DNA of 64,000 bases, taken from NCBI RefSeq assembly GCF_036417845.1, contig NC_089984.1:2914001-2978000 (forward strand), in the 5' to 3' direction. The notes under the pieces are model-generated. The model made no database searches. It was not told where the DNA came from and saw only the letters and a program-made list of their open reading frames with translations. This DNA comes from Apteryx mantelli. Taxonomy: Eukaryota > Chordata > Aves > Apterygiformes > Apterygidae. Shown here in pieces: positions 52,966-64,000 of this stretch. Position 1 is the first letter of the stretch. Every line of letters begins with the position of its first letter. Made by a program: the position numbers and the translations under genes.

Positions 52966-54984
52966 GATGCAGAGCCATTGCTGAGGGCTGGTTGCCATGT
53001 CTGCCCATAAGATTTGCATTGCACTCTTTGGATTTCCACACCAATAGAAGTCATGCTGTCAGTGTTGCATGAAACTGGTGTTTCTGCCTCCTTTCCTGGG
53101 TGAGCTCTACCTTTTCCCTTTTAACCCAGACAGGGTTGTGTCACCATCTCTATGCATTAAAGTTTACAAAAGTGTGGTCATCCCTGTGTCTGCTGACATG
53201 CATTGCCAATGGGTACCTACAACAGAAAAGCCAAGTGTGAGCAGCCTGAGCATGCCTGGCTGCCTCAGAGCACCTTGCACTTTGTATTACAAAAGGAAAG
53301 GGAGGCTGCAGTCACTGTGCTGAGGTATTCCATAAAAGCACCTCCCAGTACCACATATGCCACAAGGCCTGGGTGTTCCTGATGACGCGAACATTGCCCA
53401 GCAGCACATTATTGAGCTTAAAGATGAATGGTAGTGTTTTGCTCCTGTACTCCCTGAGGTTCAGGACACCACGTCTGAATTATAGGGCTGATGAGGAAGA
53501 GCAGATGGTGTGACTGGAGAGAGATCAGGTTGTCAGATGTTTGATGGACAAGTGTCAGCCTCTTTGTGGCCTCTCTTTATAAGCCAAGAGGACTCGCTCA
53601 CTCACTCCCACTGCCCTTCTTGACTGCATGGACAGGCCCGGAGCAACAGGTCAGGTCTGCTTGTAATGTGTACTCTCCTTCTAACTCACGCTGTTGCTGA
53701 AAGAAAGGTTACCGACTACTTCAGAGGCTTTAATATTGCTCTGATCATTCACTTTGTGCTTCTAGAGAAAAGCATGGAGAATTCAGGCATTTTGCTTGCC
53801 ATCACAGTTAAAATTTTCTCTGAAGATTCTGCCTTGCAGTTCTGCACCTGCAGTCTTTGTTGTTTGTGAGTGTTGGTGCTTCCCAGTGAGGTTAGGGGAT
53901 GCTGCAAATTCATGGCTTTGGTTAAACATTTCTGGGGGTCTGGTGATCTTCCTTCCAGTTTGGCCATGTGGAGGGGACAAGGGCATCCCCCCACCTATAG
54001 CTTTGTCCTGGTTGGATTGCCCAGAGCCAACGCTTGAAGAAAACCGTCTCCGAGAGGGGACAGTGACCATCTTTGCTGTCCTCTGCCCTGCTTGCCTGTG
54101 CACAGGGACTTGTAGCAGAGCAACAGTTTGCTGCTACATACAGCAATTCAGGGTCTAGATATTGAGACGTGTTATCACATCTCCTCTGAGAAAGGCACTG
54201 GCACAGTCTTGGACACTTCTCAGTTCGCTGGTGTGCTCTGGTACATACTTTGGCTGGACGCCAGATGCAAATGCTGTGAGGACCCACAGCTGAGTTGGAG
54301 GGTCCAAAACACACTGGGTCTGAGATGAAGGCTACGGTCAGGAAGTGCTGATGCTCCAGCTGTGTCCGAAGCATGGCATTGTGCAGGTGTGCCTGCCAGC
54401 CAGAGGGGGGCAGCCAGGTGCAGGGGAGGATTTCATTTCGGGGAGGTGCAGGAGATTGCTTTGCTCTGGAAGAGCTCTGCAGAAGCAAGGCAGCCGTGCT
54501 TGCGCTGGGCTAATGTGGGAACCTCCCCTGCAAGGCAGTGAGCATAATTCCCAGCACAGCGCTGAGATCCCATCTCCTGAGCCTTTCCCTTCTGGTCACA
54601 CCCTTCCCCGGTGTTGGTGCATCTTCAGAAAAAGGACAGAGAGCAGGTAGGGATGGGAGCACTGAATTGTCGTTTTGGCTGGTCTTTATGTGATCTTAGC
54701 CCGTTTTTATATCAAAACCTCAGAGTCTGTTAGTGCTTCCTGAATGTCACAGGTATGCATGGTGACTAACCTCTTTGCTTCCTCCTTTGCCAGCAGAACC
54801 TTTATTCTATTGGGATACAGGAGGAATTCACTTCTGCAAGTGGTTTGTGAGTGTTTGTTAGTGCTGTCACTGACCTAGGAACATATATCTTACATGGGCT
54901 TTGTGGCATAGATTGTCAAAGGTCCTGGCTACCATAATATATGGATGATACTGGCATGGGCAGTGGAGCCTTCAGCCATGGTGG

Positions 54985-55593
54985 GGGCATCCTGGGGTGC
55001 ATCAGAAAGAGTGTTGCCAGCAGGTCGAGGGAGGTGATTCTCCCCCTCTACTCAGCCCTGGTGAGGCCACATCTAGAGTACTGCGTCCAGTTCTGGGCTC
55101 CCCAGTACAAGAGGGATGTGGCACTACTGGAGCAAGTCCAGCGAAGGGCCACAAAGATGATTAGGGGACTGGAGCATCTCTCTTATGAGGAAAGGCTGAG
55201 AGAGCTTGGCCTGTTTAGCTTGGAGAAGAGAAGGCTGAGAGGAGATCTTATCAATGTGTACAAGTATCTGAAGGGAGGGTGTCGAGAGGATGGGGCCAGA
55301 CTCTTTTCAGTGGTGACGAGCGACAGGACGCGAGGCAATGGGCACAAACTGAAACACAGACACTTCCATCTTAACATGAGGAAAAACTTTTTCACTGTGA
55401 GGGTGACAGAGCACTGGAACAGGCTGCCCAGAGAGGTTGTGGAGTCTCCTTCTCTGGAGATATTCAAAATGCGCCTGGATGCAATCCTGTGCAATGTGCT
55501 CTAGGTGACCCTGCTTGAGCAGGGGGGTTGGACTAGATGATCTCCAGAGGTCCCTTCCAACCTCAGTGATTCTGTGATTCTGTGATTCTGTGA
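54985..55593 (+). mobile_element. 5'-truncated CR1 non-LTR retrotransposon, youngest copy
   Basis: An open frame of about 172 codons runs to a TAG at 55502-55504 and carries the C-terminal part of the CR1 ORF2 reverse transcriptase: [100 protein letters not shown] and [12 protein letters not shown]. The 3' UTR is short, ending in 'GGACTAGATGATCTCCAGAG' and then about three and a half TGATTCTG units. The 5' truncation near 54985 is the usual result of incomplete target-primed reverse transcription. It lacks the endonuclease and most of the RT, so it cannot move by itself. The absence of breaks makes it the youngest repeat here. Confidence 0.9.
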
Positions 55594-55684
55594 TCCAAGA
55601 TGTATAGGAAATCTTAGTGATTCTTACTGCGGCCACTTCTCAGGAGTTGGATGAGGGGACACTGGGTGGAGGAATCCTCATCAC

Positions 55685-55950
55685 AAAGTGTACAGGAGTT
55701 GTGAGATAGGTATGATCCACAGAAACCACAGGTCTATGGCCTATTTGTCAGTCTTCTGAAAACCAGTAATAATGGGGAAATGATGGGGAAGCTAAAGGTC
55801 TTCTTGAATACCATGATTTGCAGGAATGGCTGCAAAGGCAGGGGAGATGAACCCTGGGGACAGAAGCACTGCAGAGGTGGAGTCCTTTCTGCCCTGAGCA
55901 TGGGGAAAGGCCGGTCTGGCTGGGTTCATCCCAGCCCAGTGGCCTGTTTG
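55685..55950 (+). repeat. Unidentified dispersed repeat, copy 2
   Basis: Related to 45855-46095 with the same order of blocks ('GTTGTGAGATAGGTATGATCCACAGAAACCACAG', trimmed here to the shared core, then 'GACAGAAGCACTGCAG' and 'GGGGAAAGGCC'). It begins about 90 bp after the young CR1 ends and runs into a possible complemented CR1 segment. Confidence 0.5.
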
Positions 55951-55969
55951 GAGGGGACCTCTGCAGGAC

Positions 55970-56225
55970 TTTGGTGCAGCTTCCTATTCAGAGCAATGCT
56001 CTCACCAGTCCTAGATCAGACCAATCCTGGCTTTGTCCAGTCAAGCCTTGAAAACCAAGGTGTATATCCCCCCTCTCTAGTGACCTGTCCCAGGGCAGCA
56101 GTCTCCTCTGGCTTCCTGATGTCCAAGCTGAACCTCCCAAGCTGCAGTTTGTGCCTTTTGCTCTTTGTTATAACATCTGCCTCTGCTGAGAGGAGTTTGC
56201 CAGAGCAAACAGAGAAACCTCAAAC
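55970..56225 (-). repeat. Possible old CR1 fragment
   Basis: The plus strand resembles complemented CR1: 'GACCTGTCCCAGGGCAGCAGTC', 'AGCTGAACCTCCCAAGCTGCAG', 'GCTCTTTGTTATAAC'. The similarity is weak and interrupted. Confidence 0.4.
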
Positions 56226-58531
56226 TAGTTGGCTGAAAGTAGTACTGGGCTCATAGCTCCACTGGCTCACCTAGGGACAACTTCTGACAAATATGGGAAA
56301 GTAGATTATCTTGGCATGGCATTTTGAAGCAGCTTTGATGGTCTTTGGCAGCTTTTGTCATCTCAGTTGTTTGTGGCTAGGACCAGAACACCATTATTTA
56401 AAGATAAGTCAAGGGATGTCACAGAACATGAAACCCACCAGCCAAGGAATATACACTGGCTTTCAGTCACTGTCAAACTCAAGAGATTTTTTTATTGTTA
56501 AAAAAAAAAAAACACTTCATGAAAAATGGAATATAAACATAGTCATTTGCTTCAGCTAGGATAGAAGGTATTTTCTAAGTGACATGTGCATCAGCTCTAC
56601 AAGAAAATATAATCAGTATGAAAACTCAGGGTGAGTTTTGCAATAGGAAAATAGCAGTGAAAAGCATCTAGTTATAACTTGAGTAGAGAAGGCCTGTCTG
56701 GCATCTATTAATTCCTGTGCGGGCCTTGCTTCTCAGTCCCTTGTAATCCATGCTACTCATTGAGGCAGTTATTTTGGTAATTTGGTCTGTCTCTGATCCC
56801 CACAGGCACAGCCTGCACTGTCTTGCCTACATACACATGCACTTGAGCCTGCCTGCCTGCCTTCCTTCCCTCCTACCACATGCTTTCAGGCAGTTCAGAG
56901 GGGCTTTAGACTAAAAACATCTTAAAACAAGGACTTGAACAAATGAATCCAACCTATAATTGTGTGTCACTTGTGTTCAGCAACAGGAAAGAATAAGTGT
57001 TAGTAGAGATGATGCAGGTTTAGCAATGCTGTCTGTCTAAATGGATTGCGTAGTAATCCGCCCTCTCCTCCCAGTCATCCTAGGACGTCTTCCCCTGCAC
57101 AAAGACATGTAAGCACCAAGATATTGTTGGTGGACTTGAACACAGAGCAAGATTTGTATTGACTCTCTGGTATAATGTGACATAATAAGCTTTTTGTGTT
57201 GCCCACATGGTGCTATGCAGTGGGTAGATGTTCCTGTTTCTCTCAGAAGCTCAAGAAGGCCTTTCTTTCAAGGCTGTAACACTCCTGGGAGACATGCTTA
57301 GGCACCTCCTCTGGGAGCAGGAGACTCTGTTTTATGAACTGCAACAGCATGGTTAGTGGAAAGGTCCCTTCCAGACCTGCCCTAAACTGCAGGCCTCCTT
57401 GGGCTGTGGTGCACAAGAGGATTTTGTGGGCCATGGGGAGGGAAGGGCAGCCCAGGACCACATGGAAAAAAGTTATAAACCACTGAAGGCAGGGATGGAG
57501 AAGGGGACCTCCTCCACTTTTTGGAAGAGGGGAGCAGATCAGCACATGGATGATCCAGGGAGCTGTGCGTGGCACGTCACTGTTTCCTGCTTTGCCCTTT
57601 TCTTCCTCCCCAAGAAGTCCTAGCACAGGACTGGCTTTTTTGAGCACTGATGGACACCAAGCTGATTCCTGCAAAAGGACCTGTCATAAGCCCAGGACCT
57701 GGCTCCCAAGTGGCAATGGTCGTCTTTCAACCGCAGGTTTAGCAGATCCCACGATCACCCTTTCCCATATGCACCTCCAGCCCTTTCTCTGCATTGAACG
57801 TTCTCTGCTGTTTTCTTGCCCAGGTACACAGGCTCAAACAGTTCCTCTGCAGATCGGCACAGGAGGCCACAGCCTTTCTACCTGGAGGAAGCTGGTACAT
57901 CAGCACACGTTGTGCCCTCACAGCTCAGGCCTCTCTACTGTGCACCAGGGACTGTGCTGAATGGCAGAAGTGCTAGTCCAAGGTGCTGCAGCCCTCTCAA
58001 GCCCTCCCTCCACCCCGAGAGATGACTGGTTATACGCTGATGCCTTTAAACCTCTATGTAGTACCTTCCATCTCTGTCTTTGTCTCATGCAGCTGGGATC
58101 TCACCTGCTTCCTGCCCTTCGCATCCCCATGGGGACCGCATCAGCCCTTGCTACCAGCACGCCCTGCCTGGCACTTCAGCTCAGCTGGCTGTTGGCCTGG
58201 AGCTGCGAGGCTGCTGCCAAACCACCCTTTGGCAGAACAAAATATCCTAGACTAAAATGCCTGCACTACTTTGCAGCATGACGTGGTGGAGGCACTGCCA
58301 ACCATCCTTGAACTTAGTGAAGTTCTTTATTGCATTCAGTGTATTTACCACCCTGGGCAACTGGATGAACAGGCGAGGGAGGGTGCAGGGAGGTGACTGT
58401 AAGCATGTCCTCCTCTCACCAGCTCTGTCCTCCTCTGAGCCCACCACAGTTCATGTCCTTCTCTCCACCAAGTGGCTCAGCCTGCTCACTGTGACCCCTT
58501 TATCTCCCAGGCTTTGTTACAGGGACACAAG

Positions 58532-61500
58532 ATGTGGCTGTGCCTTGTGGCCCTGTGTCTGGCCCTGGGAGTGAGCGATGCTATCGTGCTTGAAAGAGCG
58601 AGCCGTGAGAACCCGGAGCAGTTCATGAACATTGTAAGTTCCTCTGCATGAAGCTGACCCTCCAGCATGGCATAGTTCAACTGAGCAATAGAGGCGTGTT
58701 CTTTATCCTGGACTTTCTCAATTGTTTGTGTGAGGATGAGGGATGTTAGTGCAAAGTCCTCTCCTGTGTGATCTCAAGGCCCTTCACCTGTGCAGTGCCT
58801 CTGGCATCTCTGCTAGTGAGGGTTCCTTGAGGAGGGAAGGCATGGCCCCCAGCTTGCACCGGGCCATCAAGCAGGCCATCGTGCTCCTATTTTTGCAGTA
58901 GTGTAACACACTTCATGCCCTCAGCCTGAAACAGGGTCAGTCTCCAGCCCTCCTGTAGTACTGCTGAGGCTTCATATATCATGTGCATGTGAAGATGGCA
59001 CAAGACAGCACAGATGGCATAGTGTAGGTGTTATTGTGTCAGTCTCAGAGCAGATATGGTATGATGGAAACCACAAGGTCATCCTTTCCCATCTATCTTT
59101 TCTCCTGGCAGAGCCAGAAGATCTATTTCCAAGGGTATCCCAATGAGGAGTATGAAGTATTGACAGAGGACAGCTATTTTCTCACTATGAACCGCATTCC
59201 TCATGGCAAAGGGGAAGCTGGGAACACAGGTGGGTTAAGTTTCAGCTCACAAACAACTAAATGTGAAGTAAAGTTACGACCTTACAAGGGGATGAGGAAG
59301 AATGTTACAGGAAAACAGTTCAAATTCCTATGCCTTTAAGCAAGGTTTCTAAAGTTGGAAGAGTGATAAGAGGTTTTCATCACTTTCATCTTTGTGTTAT
59401 GGATCTTTTAGTTTGGGAAAGTCAATGAATGAGATGCAGCTCCTCCTGGGAATCAAACACACTTTTTTCTCTGTGCTGCTGGTGGGGAGGGAACAGATCT
59501 TGAGCTGGCCCAGGGAACACAGGAGCTCACGAGCATGTTTTGCTGAAAGCTGAGCAGACCCAGGATGGGGCAGCATGATGTTACAGAGTCCCAGCACCTA
59601 GTGAAGAAGGGGCTTTGATTGCTCCTTCCTTGGAGCAAACCCACCTCTGTACGCCAAGGTTTTCTGAAGGTGCAAGGCCAGGAAATGCAAAATGTTTCAA
59701 AGCGGAGAAGAAGCACCAGCAGAGTGAGGAAAATTATGAGATAAGGAAATATTTAAAATGCAACTTGCAGAAAAAAGAAATTACTAGGATAGAAGAGACC
59801 ATTTTTTCCATACTGTTCTGTTGTTGTTGTTGGTGGTGGTGGTGGTTTTTGTATGACAAACTCAGTTTCTTCTCTTTCAGGACCCAGGTCCCCAGTGTTG
59901 ATAGTACATGGCTTTAGTTTAGATGGTGGTGACTGGGTGGACAATCTCCCCAGTACCAGCCTGGCATTCATCCTCGCAGATGCAGGATATGACGTTTGGT
60001 TAGGGAACAACAGAGGGAACAGCTGGTCCCGACGACACCTGAACCTTTCGACTGAACAAGAGGAATTTTGGGATTTCAGGTAAGGTGGCTCATGAGCCCA
60101 AGGGTTTGGGGATGCTGGGCTCTCAAAGCTGCCCACGTGTCCTCACAAGGGTCCATGGACGTATCTGGGTGGCCAGGTCTTTCTGCTCCATGCAGGCAGG
60201 TGCTGGCTCCAGAAGAGCATGTGGCCCTCACGCATGGGCCATGCCAGCGAACCCCGGGCACTGTGCCTGCAGGGAGAGCAGGAGAGCAACCCCTGCACTG
60301 GGCAGCTTGGGCGATGCTCTAGGGAGTGACAGCTCCAGGAGGTACAAGGTACAAGGTACAAGGAGGAACAAGGTAGGAGGTGTGGGAGTGCCTCTGCTAA
60401 GCGGAGATGCATCTTGTGGCCCTGATCTGTAGAGGCACCATGAGGCAGCCTGCAAAAGCAGTGTGTGGTGAGGATGTTGTTGCCGTACACAAAGGGCAGG
60501 AAGTAGGCAGCACATCCAGCTTCTCTCCTTGCCTTCCAGTTTCCACGAGATGGCCATGTACGACCTCCCAGCAATGGTAGACTTCATTCTGCAGAAGACC
60601 AGGCAGTGGAAACTGTACTACATTGGCCATGCTCAGGGCAGCTCCCTTGGTGAGTGAGAAGGAGGAACAGGGCAGTGCTTGGGAGCAGGGTGCTGGGATG
60701 CCGGGCGAGAAGGGGCAGCTCTGCCTGTGGCATTCCCCAGGGACTTAATGTCTAGACTGAACCGGGGACTAGTCAGGGCAGAGACTTCCCCAAGGGTTGT
60801 GCTCTGAGCTGTGTCGGCCCATGGCAAAGCCAACCCCAGGCCTTGTGTGGGTTTGTATTGTATCCATCTCTGCCTGAGGACCTTTTGGTCAGCAGCATCT
60901 GTTCTGCTCAGGTACTGCAGGATCATGGGCAGGCTCAGGCTGGAGGCACCCCTGAGTGGGAGTCTCCAGACCAACACAGTTCACCACACAGCCAGCGCCC
61001 CAGTTACAGCAGGCTGTGCCACTTGCGGAACAGTGTCTGTCATACTCAGGTGTTCCATGTGACTTCAAGAGGTTTAGCTTTGGCCACACTTGAGGAGGGT
61101 TAGGGTGACCTTCACCAAACCTCTCTCAGCAAAGGAGAAATGTTAATGGCAAACTACAGCCAGCAAAGAAGTTTGTGCATTTTTATGTCTTATCCCTGCT
61201 CAGGATGCACTCCACTTACCCCATTTCCACTCAAGAAATTCACTTTACAGAGGAAGAGATTTTCTTTTCCCCTCTGCCCTGGTTCTAAGCTGCTAATCAA
61301 AACAAGGAGCCAGCTACTTCCAGCTCTAGGCTCCTTTTCTAGCAACAAAGGATGTTCAGTCAGGACCCAGATCTGTGATTTCCTTATCAGACCAGGTGTT
61401 GGGACTTATGCTGGATTGGTGTCATCACTGTTTGGGTTATTGTTGTGATCTCTTGTTGTTTTTCAGGTTTCATAGCATTTTCAAGCATGCCACAGCTGGC

Positions 61501-62945
61501 TGAAAAAATCAAATTGTTCTTTGGTTTGGCTCCTCTGTACACCTTTCATCAAGTTAGAGGTCCTGTCTTAAAACTGGCATTTTTACCAGACACACTACTG
61601 AAGGTATGTTATTTGTTTATGTTTTATTAACATATCTATTCCCACTGAATTAGCAAAATCCAGGAGAAATCTGAAACTGGTGTTCTCTATATTGCTACTG
61701 CTAACCTGTTCTTGTGCACTGAATCCCTGCCTGCAGCAGGTGTTGGAGAGCTGTGTAAGGAGATGAGAGAGAGGATCCCAAACAGCAGAGATGTCTCCCT
61801 CCTTCCAGTTGAGCATGGCCAGATTTCAGAGTTTGAAATACCCAGATCTCTCTGTCATTAACATTTATGTTTTTACTCATTGAACTCACTCTTGACTCCA
61901 GGCCTGCAGCCCAGGAAGTGCATGCAACAGCCCCATGCCACCCTTGTTTCACCCTTTGCTCCCAGCAGCCAGAAACAGATTTGAAAGGGGAGCTGGCATT
62001 CTTCATAGACATGTTCCACCTGAGGAGCATCTATAAATGGAGATTATACACTAGGACAAAGAAGTCTCTGCAAAATGCAGATCTTCCGACTGTACCAAAA
62101 TACTGTCTCAACCTTAACAAAACAAAAGTTGGGATACCTTTCTTGAAGTGTGAGACAAAATGTTTGTCTTCCCACTGAATGTTCTGTAGGCAGCCTTTTC
62201 CAAAGGAAAAGTGCTTGATAAAAACATTTCCATTTGGGATTGCTACAAAACCCCTTTCCTCCTCTGCCTGTAGCAACACCATTTGCTCTTTCCAATTGCA
62301 TATCCTTCTCTCTGACATCCGGGCACTTCTTCATTGACAGTTGTTCCCTGAGGTCTGGCTCCCAGAGCAGGTGCTCGTGCATCCACCGAGAACTAATGAA
62401 GTCCCACCTGGAGCTGGAGCAGCCTCTGTCCCTGTCACTGCTGAATGTTACACAAGCCATGAGGGGTGCCTAGCCATCTTGGCTAGACACTGCTCAGCCG
62501 CCTCAGCTGAGCCGAGCTTTAAATGTTGGTACATTTAACGTCATATACCAAAATGCACAAGGAAGATGGGGACAAAGACATGCCTTGGAAAGGAAGATTG
62601 TGGTTCTTTACTGGTCTGGCACTCAGGTGCAACCATAAATAAGTCTCATGAGGCTGGTTAGCCAGACAAAGTCAGACCCTCCGATATCAGGAATTACATA
62701 TCAGACTTGTTTGGAGACAAGTGGTTCCATATCCAGCCTCTGAAAAGGGAAAGCATATTGCAGGACCCACAGTGACCAGTGCTCTTGTGCTTTTACAGGC
62801 AATATTTGGAACAAAACAGCTGACTCTGGTGGGAAGAAAAGAGAGAGCCGCTCTTGCCAAGACATGCAGCAATCTGCTAACTGCTGAAGTTTGTGAAAAT
62901 GAGGTTTTCCTTATTGGTGGATATAATAAGAAGAACTTGAATGTG
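58532..62945 (+). CDS. Lipase C, acid-lipase-family gene with Ala at the nucleophile (partial, runs off the window)
   Basis: Divergent paralogue of A and B. Visible coding exons: 58532-58633, 59112-59229, 59881-60079, 60540-60649, 61467-61603 and 62799-62945 (102, 118, 199, 110, 137 and 147 nt), all GT/AG and in phase: 271 residues. Three terminal exons, including the Asp and His region, should lie beyond 64000. The signal peptide is [64 protein letters not shown] and [20 protein letters not shown] are typical of the family. The nucleophile motif is GHAQG instead of GHSQG (Ala171, GCT at 60631-60633). The oxyanion segment is [13 protein letters not shown], where relatives have LLQHG...NW. All exon lengths match active relatives and nothing is broken, so it looks like a maintained gene for a non-hydrolytic protein. 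The first ATG after the acceptor at 58521-58522 was taken as start. AIFGTKQL in exon 6 recalls LIPN, but orthology is unresolved. Confidence 0.9.
59817..59850 (+). repeat. TTG/GGT microsatellite before exon 3 of lipase C
   Basis: Four or five TTG units followed by five GGT units, 30-60 nt upstream of the exon 3 acceptor (AG at 59879-59880). It sits where the branch point and pyrimidine tract begin, though a good TTCTCTTTCAG tract remains. Confidence 0.85.
60339..60372 (+). repeat. 7-bp tandem repeat in intron 3 of lipase C
   Basis: Three perfect GTACAAG units followed by a degenerate unit (GAGGAACAAG). It is a small variable-number repeat, noncoding. Confidence 0.85.
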
Positions 62946-64000
62946 GTAGGTGTATTAGCCTTTCCAGTTCACAGCAATCCACACATGCCCATTTCCAAAT
63001 TTCCTCGTGCTTTCCCTAGATATCTAGAAATAGCTAATAAGACACAAAAATTAGTCTTTCTTCACTCTTGCAGAGCTCTTCTAGGTGCTTCTCCCCAGCC
63101 TGCCCTGTGTACATGCATTTTATCTGGTTGCTATGGAATAATTATGTCCTGAATGGCAGAATTAAAAGTTCGTTGTGGCATAGGAAAGTGGAATCAGTTA
63201 TGTGACTTTTGAAAGCCAGACAGAAGCAAATGCCTTAATTCTGTAGCAGTTAAATAGTGAACTAGAATACTGTGCTATGCCTGTGTTTGGGGTGAATTTC
63301 CAATGTAAAGAGCACTTGCTTCAACAGTCAGGGCTACATTTACTTTGTATTTCCTGCAGCTGTGTGGAACTCCCATAATAACTGGATAACTAAAGGTGCC
63401 ACATTCTTTAATCTAATATGTTGTGCATAAAGAATCTGAACAATAATGTGCATAAATGTCATCTAAAGAATCCCCGGAGAATTAATTCAAATTCACTGCA
63501 GCCTTTTCTCTAACATCAGGTTTCCCTCTTGAATTTCATGTAGAATTTCATTGAGAAATAATTGACAACTGGTTACTGAGTGATTAGTTGAGGTTATAAG
63601 CATGACATAAACAGACATAAAAAATACACCTTTGTAAGTGTATAGTTTTCTCACTAGATGATATTTCATTCAGTTACAACCTCTGCTTACAAACTAGCTT
63701 TTGAGATGTTAATCACTTTCCAGTCAATAACGACTACTCATTTCTGAAAACATCCACAAGGAACGAGCCAATTCCATAAAGATAAGTTCAATAAAGCTTG
63801 CTGGAAAATATGCAAGTCTATTAAAACAAGGCAAGACTGGAGGATGCAATGTACAAATGGCAGTAAGAACAGAGATAGTATACAGATCAGGATATACAAA
63901 ATAATATGCATCATGATGATATGATGATATATAGAAATGATATACAGATACAAGCCGTGCAGGTAACAAGATTTACAATGAAGTATTTAAGGCTGTTGGC
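62946..64000 (+). other. Intron 6 of lipase C (start), no exon seen
   Basis: The donor GTAGGT at 62946 opens this intron. No exon 7 signature (a 72-nt S-R-x-D-V-Y ... HW-x-Q block between AG and GT) is visible up to the window end, so the remaining exons lie to the right. The sequence is AT-rich, with short ATGAT runs near 63914-63930. Confidence 0.6.

Larger units (their letters stand above)
38200..58480. other. 20-kb region between divergent lipases B and C, no gene recognised
   Basis: I searched both strands for lipase exon signatures and for other recognisable protein families and found none. Recognisable contents are CR1 fragments (39475-39830, 46640-47300, 52800-52965, 54985-55593, 55970-56225), a pair of related unidentified repeats (45855-46090 and 55685-55950), a poly-A run (41033-41055), a T-rich block (about 44040-44180) and a TATATAAG motif at 45285-45292 without a gene I can attach. 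The longest open frame (50452-51204, minus, 250 codons) has no family resemblance that I recognise. Confidence 0.45.

Noticed and set aside
53325-53460. Short minus-strand open stretch (RSKTLPFIFKLNNVLLGNVR and onward)
   Set aside because: About 45 codons with no start, splice sites or family that I can name, so it is probably chance.
60140-60540. Open frames in intron 3 of lipase C as possible extra exons
   Set aside because: The flanking exons already match the family's exon lengths and phases, and nothing is missing between FWDF and FHEMAMYD.

Overview
The window is vertebrate nuclear DNA and most probably avian. Genes are split into short exons with GT/AG borders. Nearly every recognisable repeat is a CR1 LINE fragment, several ending in the ATTCTRTG-type 8-bp tail typical of bird and reptile CR1. 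Introns are compact and one promoter sits in a strong CpG island. There are no operons, rRNA, tRNA or CRISPR features. I assembled the gene models by hand from splice signals, reading phase and remembered family sequences; no database search was run.

Left part (1-8.1 kb). PAOX, the peroxisomal-type N1-acetylpolyamine oxidase, lies on the minus strand in seven exons (393-5009) and encodes a complete 504-residue product. Its CpG-island promoter lies around 4.6-5.65 kb. DEPP1 (FOXO-responsive autophagy/oxidative-stress regulator) follows on the plus strand: a TATA box at 6817, a probable noncoding first exon, and an intact single coding exon (7493-8065) with a poly(A) signal.

Right part (11.6-64 kb). 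This is an acid-lipase cluster of the LIPA/LIPF/LIPM family. Lipase A (11609-20379, minus, 447 aa) and lipase B (29597-38146, minus, 394 aa) are complete nine-exon genes in tandem. Lipase C (58532 to beyond the right edge, plus) shows its first six coding exons and is divergent from B across about 20 kb without a recognisable gene. Exon lengths and phases (about 105-118-199-110-137-147-72-66 nt) are almost identical in all three, as expected for tandem duplicates. The family hydrolyses acyl esters in lysosomes or outside the cell.

The copies differ at the active site. A keeps a full Ser-Asp-His triad with GYSQG. B has AYSQG with Ser, Asp and His kept. C has GHAQG, with alanine in place of the nucleophilic serine, although its six exons are open, correctly phased and of normal length. 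An intact, apparently catalytically dead lipase paralogue is the most interesting observation. The rest is old CR1 debris, one younger CR1 copy with an open reverse-transcriptase C-terminus (about 54.99-55.59 kb), a pair of related unidentified repeats, simple repeats and unannotated intergenic DNA.
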